DNA from: an uncultured Eubacteriales bacterium
GTDB taxonomy: Bacteria; Bacillota; Clostridia; Oscillospirales; Acutalibacteraceae
NCBI GenBank assembly: GCA_934546985.1
Contig: CAKTEE010000006.1
Span: 132,760-196,759 of the forward strand
Direction of reading: 5' to 3'
DNA length: 64,000 bases
This document shows, piece after piece, positions 54,673-63,970 of the stretch (its first letter is position 1; each line of letters opens with the position of its first letter). Made by a program: the position numbers and the translations under genes. The notes under the pieces are model-generated. The model searched no databases, was not told the origin of the DNA, and saw nothing but the letters and a program-made list of their open reading frames with translations.

Positions 54673-55761
54673 TCAATCAAGAAAATCTTTTAATCTTTTG
54701 CTTCGGCTGGGATGACGCAGTTTGCGCAGCGCCTTAGCTTCAATTTGCCTGATACGTTCTCTTGTAACATTAAATTCCTTGCCAACTTCTTCCAATGTAC
54801 GCGGGTGACCGTCAACCAATCCAAAACGCAGGGCAAGGACTTTTTCTTCCCGCGGCGTTAATGTTTTTAGTACATTCCCCAACTGCTCTTTTAACAGAAG
54901 CTGAGATGCTGCATCAGCAGGCGCCAAAGCATCGTCATCCGGAATAAAATCTCCCAGATGGCTGTCTTCCTCCTCACCAATCGGCGTTTCTAAAGATACC
55001 GGTTCCTGAGAAACACGCAAAATTTCGCGCACTTTTTCCACGGGCATTTCTACCTCAAGGGCAATTTCCTCCGGTGTAGGCTCCCTGCCATTTTTATGTA
55101 AAAGCTGGCTGTTTGCTTTTTTTACCTTATTAATCGTTTCTACCATATGTACCGGAATACGAATGGTCCTCGCCTGATCTGCAATCGCCCTTGTGATTGC
55201 CTGACGAATCCACCATGTTGCATAAGTGGAAAACTTGAATCCCTTTGTATAATCAAATTTATCAACTGCTTTAATTAATCCAAGATTTCCTTCCTGTATC
55301 AAATCCAAAAACTGCATTCCCCTACCTACATAACGCTTAGCAATGCTGACAACAAGGCGCAGGTTGGCTTCCGCCAGGCGCTGTTTGGCTTTCGGGTCAT
55401 TATCCGTAATGCGTACTGCTAATTCAATTTCCTCTTCTGGCGTCAGCAAACGGACACGTCCAATTTCTTTCAGGTAAACTTTTACGGGGTCGTCAATCGA
55501 AACGCCGTCCACAAAAATATCTTGTGTCTCCTCTTTGGGTGTATCTATATTAACCAGCATTTCATCAATGGCATTTTCGTTAAAGTCGTCTACAATTTCT
55601 ATATGATTGCTTTCCAGCATTTCATATAATTTTTCCATTTGTTCCGGGTCAAAATCAGGGTCGTCAAGAAGCACGGCAATTTCATCCATAGTGACTTTAC
55701 CTTTGGCTTTCCCGGTTTCAATCAGATTCTTTATAAAAGCCTTTTTATCTATCGTTGGCAT
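54673..55761 (-). CDS. rpoD: RNA polymerase primary sigma factor (with region 1.1)
   Basis: 362 residues. Region 1.1 (residues 1-~75, DEIAVLLDDPDFDPEQMEKLYEML), region 1.2 (DDPVKVYLKEIGRV), region 2 (LRLVVSIAKRYVGRGMQFLDLIQEGNLGLIK, DYTKGFKFSTYATWWIRQAI), region 3 (RIPVHMVETINKVKKA) and region 4.2 (RTLEEVGKEFNVTRERIRQIEAKAL). The full set makes it the likely housekeeping sigma factor. AAGGAG precedes ATG 55761. Second of two tandem sigma genes. Confidence 0.95.
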   Translation of the reverse strand: MPTIDKKAFIKNLIETGKAKGKVTMDEIAVLLDDPDFDPEQMEKLYEMLESNHIEIVDDFNENAIDEMLVNIDTPKEETQDIFVDGVSIDDPVKVYLKEIGRVRLLTPEEEIELAVRITDNDPKAKQRLAEANLRLVVSIAKRYVGRGMQFLDLIQEGNLGLIKAVDKFDYTKGFKFSTYATWWIRQAITRAIADQARTIRIPVHMVETINKVKKANSQLLHKNGREPTPEEIALEVEMPVEKVREILRVSQEPVSLETPIGEEEDSHLGDFIPDDDALAPADAASQLLLKEQLGNVLKTLTPREEKVLALRFGLVDGHPRTLEEVGKEFNVTRERIRQIEAKALRKLRHPSRSKRLKDFLD

Positions 55762-55808
55762 AGCAATCTCCTTCACTTGCAGCTAAATCTTTGGGATGAA
55801 ACAGTTGC

Positions 55809-56858
55809 TCAGGATTCCCTGAAACGCGCGCTGCGTACTGGATTCCTCAATTTTCTGAGCGCTTTTGCTTCAATTTGGCGGATTCGTTCCCTGGTAACGG
55901 CAAACTCCCTGCCAACTTCCTCTAAAGTATGGCATCGGCCGTCTTTCAAACCAAAACGCAAACGGATAACCTCTTCTTCACGGGGCGTCAACGTACTAAG
56001 AATTTTAGAAAGGTCTTCACTAATCATATTATCAAAGGCCGCTTGCTCCGGTGACATGGCATTATCGTCACGGATAAAATCAACAAGGCGGCTGTCTTCT
56101 TCCTGTCCAACAGGGGTTTCCATAGAAACTGGCTCCTGCATAACGCTGATAATTTCCCAAACACGTTCCACCGGCAATTCCATGGCATCTGCAATTTCCT
56201 GCTCAGTTGCTTCGTGCCCTGTTTCATGCAAAATTTGACTTTGTACCCGTTTCATTCGATTAATGGTTTCAACCATATGAACCGGAATGCGGATGGTCCG
56301 CGCCTGATCCGCAATCGCTCTGGTAATCGCCTGACGAATCCACCATGTTGCGTAAGTGGAAAATTTATACCCTTTTGTATAATCAAATTTTTCCACGGCT
56401 TTAATCAAACCAACATTGCCTTCTTGAATCAAATCCAAAAACTGCATTCCTCTGTTAACATAACGCTTCGCAATACTAACAACCAGACGAAGATTTGCTT
56501 CCGTTAAACGTCGCTTTGCTTCCTCATCACCTTCACCAATACGAATGGCAAGCTGGATTTCCTCCTCTGAAGATAACAGAGGAACACGTCCGATTTCTTT
56601 TAAATAGAGCTTAACCGGATCGTCCATAATAACACCGGCCATAAAGTCAAAAGCATCTTCAATCTCCTGCTGTTCCGGAACATCTTCAAATTCCATATCT
56701 TCAACGTCTGGTTCCAAGAAATCCAAAACCGGAACCTCTGCCAGTTCTTCCTCAGGAATGCTGGCTCCTTCCTCTGCTGTATTCGCATCATCATACTGAA
56801 TGGAATCAAAATCATTCTGGTTTTCATTCATTTCGATGGTATCCTTAGAATTCTTCAT
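55809..56858 (-). CDS. second sigma-70 factor, lacking region 1.1
   Basis: 349 residues. Regions 1.2 to 4 are nearly the same as the neighbour (MDDPVKLYLKEIGRVPLL, RLVVSIAKRYVNRGMQFLDL, HTLEEVGREFAVTRERIRQI) but the N-terminus is only an acidic ~95-residue stretch (EEGASIPEEELAEVPVLDFLEP) with no region 1.1. An alternative sigma of group 2 type or a diverged duplicate of rpoD. ATG 56858 follows AAGGGGAG and overlaps dnaG by 14 bp. It lies between dnaG and rpoD. Confidence 0.9.
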   Translation of the reverse strand: MKNSKDTIEMNENQNDFDSIQYDDANTAEEGASIPEEELAEVPVLDFLEPDVEDMEFEDVPEQQEIEDAFDFMAGVIMDDPVKLYLKEIGRVPLLSSEEEIQLAIRIGEGDEEAKRRLTEANLRLVVSIAKRYVNRGMQFLDLIQEGNVGLIKAVEKFDYTKGYKFSTYATWWIRQAITRAIADQARTIRIPVHMVETINRMKRVQSQILHETGHEATEQEIADAMELPVERVWEIISVMQEPVSMETPVGQEEDSRLVDFIRDDNAMSPEQAAFDNMISEDLSKILSTLTPREEEVIRLRFGLKDGRCHTLEEVGREFAVTRERIRQIEAKALRKLRNPVRSARFRES

Positions 56859-58629
56859 GTTTACTCCCCTTGTTCTTCTTCGCCGCAAGGCGTTCAAATG
56901 CCCTGGAAATTCCTTCTGCTGACATTTCCGAAGGCTTTTGCAGCGCCATTTTTTCTTTTTCTTCAAGAATAACGCTGATATAATCATTGCATTCTTCTAA
57001 TGTATTGGAACTTTTACTACATAAAGTTTGTATTCTGGCGATACGCCCCATTTCCTCTGGAGTGAAAAAGCCGGAAACACTGGTTAAATCAACATTTTTT
57101 TTATCTATAATTAAACCAGTCACTGCAATGTATACACGCCGGTTAAAATCTGTAACAAAGTCCTCCGGTTTCAGCCGTTGTCCTACATAACTATAATAAT
57201 CCGGGTTCAGCATGAGCAATGCAATTAACCCTTCTTCCGCTTTTGCACAACGAAGGTGTTCGGGACGCTGTGGGTTAATCGTATCATTTCTGCCTGCACT
57301 TCCCTGCACCATTTCTTTAAACTGTTTTTGTGATTGATTCCTGCGAATCTGTTTTCTCATTTTTTCGGTTTGGTTAATAATTGCCAGCTTATCCACACCA
57401 ACATCTTCTGCTAAACGCCCGGCATATATTTCTCTTTGAACAGGCTCGTTTAATGTTGCAAGCACGCCGCACGCCGCTTTCAAATAATCAACCTTTCCAT
57501 CGGGCGTTGTAACATCAAAACGGCTTTTTTCTTTTTCAATACGATATTCCACATCATTTTCCGCTTGCTCCAGAAGCTGTTTAAAGCGTTCTTTGCCAAA
57601 GGTACGTATAATTTCATCCGGATCCTTACCTCCGGAAGGCTTCAGCACCCGCACCTTTACACCGGTTCGGGAAAATATACTGATTGCCCTGCGCGCCGCG
57701 GCTTGTCCGGCATTGTCTGCATCATATGATAAAATAACTTCACCGGTATAGCGGGAAATCATACGTGCCTGCTCCTCTGTCAATGCTGTACCAAGACAGG
57801 CAACTGCATTTTCAAAACCTGCCTGATGCAGTGCAATAACATCCATATATCCCTCTGCCAAAATCAAATAATCCTGAACATGGCTTTTGGCAAAATTCAG
57901 GGCAAAAACCCCTTGGCTTTTTTTATATACTAAAGTATCAGAAGTATTGATATATTTTGGCTTACTGTCATCCAGCACACGGCCGCCAAAAGCAATTACA
58001 TTCCCCCGCAAATCAATTATAGGTATCATAACACGATTACGAAAATTGTCATAACAGCGGTTACTCTTCCGGCTTCTCTGCAATAAATTTGCCATCACCA
58101 ATTCATCCTCTTTATAACCAAGGGAACTCAAATGGCGATAAAGGGAATCCCAGGAATCCGGTGCATAGCCAAGACCGAAATGGCGGATCGTAGTCATGGT
58201 CAATCCACGGTTTGTAAAATATGACAATGCCTGTGCACCATCAGAAGAAAGCAGACACTGATGAAAATAACGCGCCGCTTCACGGTTTGCCTCCAGCAGC
58301 CGTTTGCGCTGACGGGACAAACTCTCATCTACGCCATCTTCCGGCATGGACATGCCTGCACGCTGGGCAAGCAATTTAACTGCCTCAATATAATCTAAAT
58401 TTTCTGCTCGGCGAACAAAAGTAATGGCATCCCCGCCTGCACCGCAGCCAAAGCAATAAAAAGACTGCGTTTCAGGATAAACGGTAAAGGACGGTGATTT
58501 TTCATTATGAAACGGGCAAAGTCCATTCAGCACACGGCCGCGACGACGAAGGCTGACATAAGAAGAAATTAACGATTCAATGTCTGTTTTCATTCTAAGC
58601 TCTTGAAGAAACTCATCACTTAAAGCCAT
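56845..58629 (-). CDS. dnaG: DNA primase
   Basis: 594 residues. CHC2 zinc-binding domain (CPFHNEKSPSFTVYPETQSF then CFGCGAGGD), catalytic core with DYLILAEGYMDVIAL and LSYDADNAGQAAA (Toprim), and a C-terminal DnaB-interaction domain (~440-594). Start at 58629 (GGCGGTGG upstream); the longer start at 58659 is possible. In the macromolecular synthesis operon with the sigma genes. Confidence 0.96.
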   Translation of the reverse strand: MALSDEFLQELRMKTDIESLISSYVSLRRRGRVLNGLCPFHNEKSPSFTVYPETQSFYCFGCGAGGDAITFVRRAENLDYIEAVKLLAQRAGMSMPEDGVDESLSRQRKRLLEANREAARYFHQCLLSSDGAQALSYFTNRGLTMTTIRHFGLGYAPDSWDSLYRHLSSLGYKEDELVMANLLQRSRKSNRCYDNFRNRVMIPIIDLRGNVIAFGGRVLDDSKPKYINTSDTLVYKKSQGVFALNFAKSHVQDYLILAEGYMDVIALHQAGFENAVACLGTALTEEQARMISRYTGEVILSYDADNAGQAAARRAISIFSRTGVKVRVLKPSGGKDPDEIIRTFGKERFKQLLEQAENDVEYRIEKEKSRFDVTTPDGKVDYLKAACGVLATLNEPVQREIYAGRLAEDVGVDKLAIINQTEKMRKQIRRNQSQKQFKEMVQGSAGRNDTINPQRPEHLRCAKAEEGLIALLMLNPDYYSYVGQRLKPEDFVTDFNRRVYIAVTGLIIDKKNVDLTSVSGFFTPEEMGRIARIQTLCSKSSNTLEECNDYISVILEEKEKMALQKPSEMSAEGISRAFERLAAKKNKGSKHEEF

Positions 58630-58670
58630 AGCACCACCGCCTTCATCTATCCTTCCCAAAAGTGTTTCAA

Positions 58671-59672
58671 TTACTCACCCCATCCTTGGGGAATAAAAAA
58701 CTTTTGAAAGCTTTCCAAAGCATAACCATCGGACATTCCTGCAATATAGTCACATGCTGCCCGTTCTGCTCCTTCTTTATTTAAAATACCTTTATATTCA
58801 TCCGGCAGTTTTTCCGGATACAGTACAAAATAAGCATATAAGCGCTGCACTAAATCCTGCGCCTTACCCTCTTCCCCTTTGCACTTAGGGTTTAAGTATA
58901 CTTTTTCAAACATAAACTCGTGTAAGCGCTGAAAATACTCATATATTTTATCATCCATACGAATATCACTATCGCTGTTTTCCAGCACGGAAACCACCAA
59001 GGTGTTAATTCGCCTGCTTCTTCCTTCCCCCAAAACCTTGCGGATATCAGCCGGAATATCTGTTTCTCTCAATATACCGGCACGGGAAGCATCGTCAATA
59101 TCATGATTGATATACGCGATCTTATCTGAAATCCGCACGATACGTCCTTCCAGTGTATACGCCTGTTCCCCCTTGGTATGGCAAAGAATACCGTTGCGTA
59201 CTTCATCCGTCAAATTAAGTCCTTTACCATCTTTTTCTAAAACTTCAACAACACGCACGCTTTGTTCATAATGATGAAAACCTGGACCATAAATATCATT
59301 CAATGCCCGCTCACCGGCATGACCAAAAGGGGTATGCCCTAAATCATGCCCTAAAGCAATAGCTTCTGTTAAATCCTCATTTAACGCCAATCCCCGTGCA
59401 ATTGTGCGCGCAATTTGCGCGACCTCCAACGTATGCGTCAATCTTGTGCGGTAATGATCACCCTCCGGTGCAAGAAACACCTGCGTCTTGTGCTTTAGGC
59501 GGCGGAATGCTTTACAGTGAATAATCCGATCCCTGTCCCGCTGGAAAGCCGTACGCATTGAGCATTCCTGCTCTTGACAGGCTCGCCCCACAGTGCGAGA
59601 CGCTAAAGCAGCACGAGAAGAAAGAAAACGTTTTTCATTCTCTTCAATCCGTATCCTGATTTCATTATCCAC
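58671..59672 (-). CDS. dgt: deoxyguanosinetriphosphate triphosphohydrolase-like HD protein
   Basis: 333 residues. HD-domain metalloenzyme of the Dgt family (dNTP to nucleoside plus triphosphate). LTHTLEVAQIARTIARGL, ALGHDLGHTPFGHAGERAL (HD metal site), ISDKIAYINHDIDDASRAGI. It sits upstream of dnaG, a common Firmicutes arrangement. True dGTPase activity is inferred from family. Confidence 0.92.
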   Translation of the reverse strand: MDNEIRIRIEENEKRFLSSRAALASRTVGRACQEQECSMRTAFQRDRDRIIHCKAFRRLKHKTQVFLAPEGDHYRTRLTHTLEVAQIARTIARGLALNEDLTEAIALGHDLGHTPFGHAGERALNDIYGPGFHHYEQSVRVVEVLEKDGKGLNLTDEVRNGILCHTKGEQAYTLEGRIVRISDKIAYINHDIDDASRAGILRETDIPADIRKVLGEGRSRRINTLVVSVLENSDSDIRMDDKIYEYFQRLHEFMFEKVYLNPKCKGEEGKAQDLVQRLYAYFVLYPEKLPDEYKGILNKEGAERAACDYIAGMSDGYALESFQKFFIPQGWGE

Positions 59673-59765
59673 ATTCCCACCTCCGAAAAAATCCTTATGA
59701 ATAATTATACAACATAAAAACTTTTATCCCTGCAAGAACGACAAATTTTTTCTGTAAAAACATAA

Positions 59766-59794
59766 AAAAACCCTCAAACAGGATTGAGGGTTAT
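59766..59794 (-). terminator. terminator of yigZ
   Basis: AACCCTCAA pairs with TTGAGGGTT and is followed by a seven-T run on the minus strand. Confidence 0.85.
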
Positions 59795-59809
59795 AAAATT
59801 TTCAAAAAA

Positions 59810-60433
59810 TTAATCCATTGAGTCATATTTTTCGCCTAAAATTTGTAAATGATACCTGCCATTGCTATAATCCATCAGTTTTTTATCAAAATTATCGGAA
59901 ACCTCTTTTTTTATCAAAAACGAAACATTTACATCACTTTCAAAAACAGTATCTGTTATTTTTCCTCCCATTTCAGGTATCATCGAGGACAGCCTCCCGT
60001 AAAACTGATAATCACAAACCACATTGCCTATGATACACAGACTCATAGTTACAATACCGCCTGCATCCAATGCAATTTTAGAACCATGGGAATAAGCACG
60101 AACCAGTCCGCCGCCGCCAAGAAGGATTCCTCCGAAGTAACGAGTAACTACAACAACGCAATCCGTAATTTCTTCCTTACGTATAACATCAAGAACCGGC
60201 ATCCCCGCCGTTCCCTGCGGTTCCCCATCATCTGAATACCTTTGAATATTATTTTCGCGCAGGATATAAGCGTAAACATTATGCGTTGCATCCCAATGGC
60301 GGTTTTTTATTTGATTAATAAAATCAACAGCATCCTGCTCTTCAGCCACAGGTTTTACATAACCGATAAACCTTGAACGGCGTTCCGTGAATTCCGCCCT
60401 GCCTTCCTGCATTATTGTACGGTATTGCAGCAT
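59810..60433 (-). CDS. yigZ: YigZ/IMPACT family protein
   Basis: 207 residues. RSRFIGYVKPV, then HVYAYILRENNIQRYSDDGEPQGTAG and VVVTRYFGGILLGGGGLVRAY form the UPF0029/IMPACT N-terminal domain; a DUF1949-like C-terminal domain follows. The yeast homologue acts on Gcn2; the bacterial role is unclear. ATG 60433 follows GGAGG; the upstream in-frame start would overlap it. Preceded by rpmE. Confidence 0.92.
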   Translation of the reverse strand: MLQYRTIMQEGRAEFTERRSRFIGYVKPVAEEQDAVDFINQIKNRHWDATHNVYAYILRENNIQRYSDDGEPQGTAGMPVLDVIRKEEITDCVVVVTRYFGGILLGGGGLVRAYSHGSKIALDAGGIVTMSLCIIGNVVCDYQFYGRLSSMIPEMGGKITDTVFESDVNVSFLIKKEVSDNFDKKLMDYSNGRYHLQILGEKYDSMD

Positions 60434-60446
60434 TTTGTCCTCCAAT

Positions 60447-60483
60447 AACAAAAAATCAGGCGGTGCCGTTACTGCACCGCCCC
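60447..60483 (-). terminator. terminator of rpmE
   Basis: GGCGGTGC pairs with GCACCGCC, then TGATTTTTTG on the minus strand. It lies just upstream of the yigZ start, so rpmE and yigZ are only partly co-transcribed. Confidence 0.88.
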
Positions 60484-60488
60484 AATCA

Positions 60489-60698
60489 TTATTTTGCCTC
60501 AGTCATATTAAAACGCTTCTTGAACCTGTCTACACGCCCACCGGTATCAACCAGTTTCTGCTTACCAGTAAAAAACGGATGACACTTTGAGCAAATGTCA
60601 ACTCTCAATTCCGGCTTTGTGGAGCGGGTTTCAAAAACTTCACCGCAGGCACAGCGGACGGTAGCCTTTTCATATTTTGGATGTATGCCCTCTTTCAT
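60489..60698 (-). CDS. rpmE: 50S ribosomal protein L31 (zinc type)
   Basis: 69 residues. MKEGIHPKYEKATVRCACGE and DICSKCHPFFTGKQKLVDTG contain two CxxC/CxC pairs, so this is the zinc-binding C+ paralogue. AAAGAGGTG lies upstream. Confidence 0.97.
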   Translation of the reverse strand: MKEGIHPKYEKATVRCACGEVFETRSTKPELRVDICSKCHPFFTGKQKLVDTGGRVDRFKKRFNMTEAK

Positions 60699-60740
60699 CT
60701 ATGTCACCTCTTTCGCTGGTACAAAGTCCATAACGCAATG

Positions 60741-60769
60741 ATTATAGCATGATATGCCGACTTTTGCAA
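60741..60769 (-). promoter_or_regulatory. promoter of rpmE
   Basis: On the minus strand TTGCAA, 17-bp spacer, then TGCTATAAT (extended -10), an excellent housekeeping promoter. Confidence 0.88.
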
Positions 60770-61270
60770 GATAAATTTTAAAGAAATTTGGACTCAATAG
60801 GTATTAATTTCCATGAAGTGCCATACAACGTGTTTTTTATTTTAAAAAAAGACAAAACTATAAAACAAAACAGAACCTCTCTAAATCACTTACTGCAAAC
60901 AGATACGAAATTCAGTTTCGCTTTATTTCCAGTTTTTATTTTTATATTTTGTCTGCTTATAACCGTTAGAAATTACCCGCTGTCTCCCAATACGTCCAAA
61001 TTTTCGATTTGCAGCCTGCACAGAAAATTCCTTTCTCCTCTATCCAACCATCGAATATACTTAATACAGCAGGTGCAAATAAAATAAGTTTTCTATTGAT
61101 ACAATCAAACATTTCAGCGATACAATTCGTATGATAAACCCTCTTATCCTTATTAACATTAACATTTCAAAACCGACAAATGCATATTTTATCCGGTTCT
61201 GTTAATACAATATAATAAACTTATTCATTAAATTTAAACAGATACATATCAGAGATTTTTAATCTCTGGA
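60770..61270. other. 501-bp AT-rich gap
   Basis: No coding sequence with a ribosome binding site was seen. A short hairpin (CAGAGATT/AATCTCTG, 61252-61270) at the end of the XRE gene lacks a T tract. A 99-codon open frame on the plus strand here has no RBS and an unusual composition and is not called. Confidence 0.5.
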
Positions 61271-61681
61271 TTATTTTTTCAGTAAAGCCGTGTATTCCGG
61301 TGCAATCTCAGCATATTTTTCTTTTGCAATATTCCTGATCTCAGATTTCGCGTTATTGTTCAGCATTCTGTAATAAAGAATAAGTTCACGCTCATCTTTT
61401 GATAAATCCCCCAGATGATCAAAAGAAATATTGGTGCGGACATATTCTGCGCCTTCTTCATTTACACAGCTAACACCCTTATCTTCCTGATCCCCAAGCA
61501 GCAAATAATCCGTACTTACCTTAAATATCTTTGCAAGCATCACCAAAGTATCAATATCCGGTCTTGTACGGGCAAGCTCATAATAAGCATACGTGGAGCG
61601 ATCCAACCCTAAAATATCAGATATCTGTTTTTGAGTAAAGTTATTTTCCTGACGCAAAGCCTTTAGTCTATCTGCAAACAT
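61271..61681 (-). CDS. XRE family regulator
   Basis: 136 residues. Helix-turn-helix FADRLKALRQENNFTQKQIS then DILGLDRSTYAYYELARTRP, then KIFKVSTDYLLLGD. The C-terminal half (~70-136) with LSKDERELILYYRMLNNNAKSE is a predicted dimerisation region. ATG 61681 fits GGGGG spacing better than 61687. A palindrome in its own promoter suggests autorepression. Confidence 0.9.
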   Translation of the reverse strand: MFADRLKALRQENNFTQKQISDILGLDRSTYAYYELARTRPDIDTLVMLAKIFKVSTDYLLLGDQEDKGVSCVNEEGAEYVRTNISFDHLGDLSKDERELILYYRMLNNNAKSEIRNIAKEKYAEIAPEYTALLKK

Positions 61682-61733
61682 AAACATACCCCCATAATGG
61701 TTTTTAACATCTTTATAATTATACTATTTTATT

Positions 61734-61755
61734 TCACGATTTGTTGAAATCGTGA
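61734..61755. promoter_or_regulatory. operator palindrome upstream of the XRE gene
   Basis: TCACGATTT and AAATCGTGA form a perfect 9-bp inverted repeat with a 4-bp spacer. It lies about 55 bp upstream of the XRE start and overlaps its probable promoter (TATAAT at 61719-61714 on the minus strand). Confidence 0.75.
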
Positions 61756-61899
61756 TTTGATACCACTGTGAAATTTGTACTCTACTGTAAAAACAGAAAA
61801 CTTTTTGTCAGATTTTAATTTTCATGGTCTTTTTCATATCAATTGTGCTATAATAATACGATTGTATGATACGTTAAAAAATGAGGTGTAAATAAAAAA

Positions 61900-62940
61900 A
61901 TGGAAAACTATAGTAACAATAATCAGCCATACAGCGGTGGTATACGCTGGACTATAACAATATTATTATGTGTCGCCGCAATTTTATTAATATTATTGCT
62001 TTTTTTATACAAAGGAGATGGATGGACATTTTCCCACGGCAGTTCCTCCTCAGCGACAACAGAACACACCTCATCCATTGAAACAACTGCTGAAACAACA
62101 AAAGCCGTACCAGTTTATACACAGGCACCATCCCTCATCAGTGAAATTGCACTTGCCGCAGATTTAACAAATGATAAAATTATCTATGAGCAAAACGCAG
62201 ATCAAATTACCGCGCCTGCCTCCTTAACAAAAATCGTGACGGCGTTAATCACTCTTGAAAAATACGGTGACATTTTAGGTTCAACTTATGTAACTGTACC
62301 GGAAGAAGCGCTTCGTCCCTTTGAAGGAACTATTGCTTCCGTTGTTCCGTTAAAAGCCGGAGAAACTGTTACCCTAAAAGACCTGCTATACTGTACTCTG
62401 CTGCCTTCTGCATGCGATGCTGCCAATGTTATTGCTTATTACTACGGAAATGGAAATCCTCAGATATTTATCGACCAAATGAACCGTTACGTCGAAAGCC
62501 TTGGCTGTCAAAACACACATTTCGTCAACTCTCATGGATTAGATTCTCCGGAACAAACAACTACCGCTAAAGATATGTATCTGATTGCAAAAGCTGCAAT
62601 TAATACGCAGGAGTTTATGGAAATAGCGGAACATACCAGTTATACTATAAGCAAAAACGGACCGGATGATCCACCCCGCGTATACAGCACAATTATCTTG
62701 ATGCGCTCAGACAGCCCTTATTATTTTCCATATGCCAAAGGTATTAAAACCGGCTCTACATCTCAGGCTGGACGATGCCTGATTACTACAGCTGAAAAAG
62801 ATGGGCAAAGTTTCCTTATCATTACCATGAAAGCACCTTACAATAGCCTTGACACTGAAACAGAAAAAATTCTGGCAGCACAAATTGACAGTTTACACTT
62901 ATTACAGTGGGCGTTTTCTTGTGCAGGAATCACCTATTAA
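61900..62940 (+). CDS. D-alanyl-D-alanine carboxypeptidase (S11, DacB/DacF-like)
   Basis: 346 residues. N-terminal membrane anchor (~17-38), a Ser/Thr linker, then the penicillin-binding peptidase domain. SxxK is in ASLTKIV, KTG in GIKTGSTSQAG. The SxN motif is SAC (in LLPSACDAANVI) instead of SGN or SAN, an unusual change. Trims peptidoglycan side chains outside the membrane. RBS GAGGTG. Confidence 0.9.
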   Translation: MENYSNNNQPYSGGIRWTITILLCVAAILLILLLFLYKGDGWTFSHGSSSSATTEHTSSIETTAETTKAVPVYTQAPSLISEIALAADLTNDKIIYEQNADQITAPASLTKIVTALITLEKYGDILGSTYVTVPEEALRPFEGTIASVVPLKAGETVTLKDLLYCTLLPSACDAANVIAYYYGNGNPQIFIDQMNRYVESLGCQNTHFVNSHGLDSPEQTTTAKDMYLIAKAAINTQEFMEIAEHTSYTISKNGPDDPPRVYSTIILMRSDSPYYFPYAKGIKTGSTSQAGRCLITTAEKDGQSFLIITMKAPYNSLDTETEKILAAQIDSLHLLQWAFSCAGITY

Positions 62941-62961
62941 AGCAAACCACGGAGGAATTGT

Positions 62962-63537
62962 ATGAACTTTTTTGTTATTTTATTAATTGCCCTTAGTCTG
63001 GCAATGGATGCCTTTGCAGTATCTGTAAGCAATGGGATTGCAATCAAAAATTTAAAAACAAAACACGCAGTCAAAACCGGACTTTATTTTGGCTTTTTCC
63101 AATTTGCAATGCCGCTGATTGGCTGGGCTTTAGGCACCAGTTTCAGTAACGCTATTTCAAGCATAGACCATTGGGTTGCCTTTGTGTTATTAGGCGCAAT
63201 TGGGGGAAAAATGGTTTGGGACGCCTGCCACAATGACCCATGTGATAAACAGGAAAATCGTTCTGCACAAGAAGTTTTAACCGCAAAATTATTAGTCGTT
63301 CAGGCAATCGCCACCAGCATTGACGCCCTTGTGGTTGGTGTCAGTTTTGCCATGCTTCAGGTGAATATTTGGGGTGCCTGTACTATCATCGGTATCGTCG
63401 CATTTTTACTTTCTTTTTTCGGCAGTTTACTTGGAAAGAAAATCGGATGTTTTTTTCAGCAGAAAGCTGCGATCGCAGGAGGCATAATTTTAATTGGCAT
63501 TGGCTTAAAAATCCTGCTTGAACATTTATTTACATAA
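62962..63537 (+). CDS. mntP: manganese efflux pump MntP
   Basis: 191 residues, six membrane helices. ALSLAMDAFAVSVSNG and the second-half ATSIDALVVGVSFA carry the paired Asp residues of the DUF204/MntP family, which exports Mn2+. GGAGG lies upstream. No yybP-ykoY-like leader was seen in the 21-bp gap to dacB-like. Confidence 0.94.
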   Translation: MNFFVILLIALSLAMDAFAVSVSNGIAIKNLKTKHAVKTGLYFGFFQFAMPLIGWALGTSFSNAISSIDHWVAFVLLGAIGGKMVWDACHNDPCDKQENRSAQEVLTAKLLVVQAIATSIDALVVGVSFAMLQVNIWGACTIIGIVAFLLSFFGSLLGKKIGCFFQQKAAIAGGIILIGIGLKILLEHLFT

Positions 63538-63673
63538 TTAAAATTATCTGTTAAATGAACACTTCAAGGAAAAACAGACATGTAAAACCACCAATTATGT
63601 ACCCTCTGTTCAAGCTATATTAAACAGAGGTTGCATAATTGTCTGTAATAAAATCAAAACCACTATTAAATGC

Positions 63674-63722
63674 TCATCCCTCTTCCAAGGTCAGTACTTG
63701 CTGACCCTTGGAAGGGGGATGA
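63674..63722. repeat. 22-bp imperfect inverted repeat
   Basis: TCATCCCTCTTCCAAGGTCAG on the left matches the reverse complement of the right arm with one mismatch and one bulge, with a 6-base loop. It has no T tract, so it is not a standard terminator; a small mobile or RNA element is possible. Confidence 0.7.
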
Positions 63723-63926
63723 AAAATACTATTGCATCGCTCGTCCTGCTACTGGTAAACCAGTTACTCTCCGTACTTTATTAGCCACATCTAATTTCAG
63801 ATTCTCTTCCGAACCCTCCGAAACTCTTGGATGAAATCATTAGCCACGTTGTTTCTTATTGGACTGTCAAGATTTTTTACTCATCGTCGATAGAACCGGG
63901 TGTGTTTCTCTTACTGAAAGCGATAA

Positions 63927-63970
63927 AAAGAGCTATCAGACTTTCAAAAAATCTGATAGCTCTTTACTTT
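63927..63970. terminator. bidirectional terminator near the right edge
   Basis: A 14-bp perfect stem (AAAGAGCTATCAGA / TCTGATAGCTCTTT), with TTTTTATC following on the minus strand. Confidence 0.85.

Noticed and set aside
60788..61087. 99-codon open frame in the rpmE-XRE gap
   Set aside because: No ribosome binding site, composition unlike coding DNA here, no recognisable motif.
62941..62961. Manganese riboswitch before mntP
   Set aside because: Only 21 bases separate the genes; mntP appears to be co-transcribed with the carboxypeptidase gene.
63719..63781. Short hydrophobic peptide frame (21 codons) after the inverted repeat
   Set aside because: The G-rich sequence before the ATG belongs to the hairpin arm and spacing is too short; no second line of evidence.
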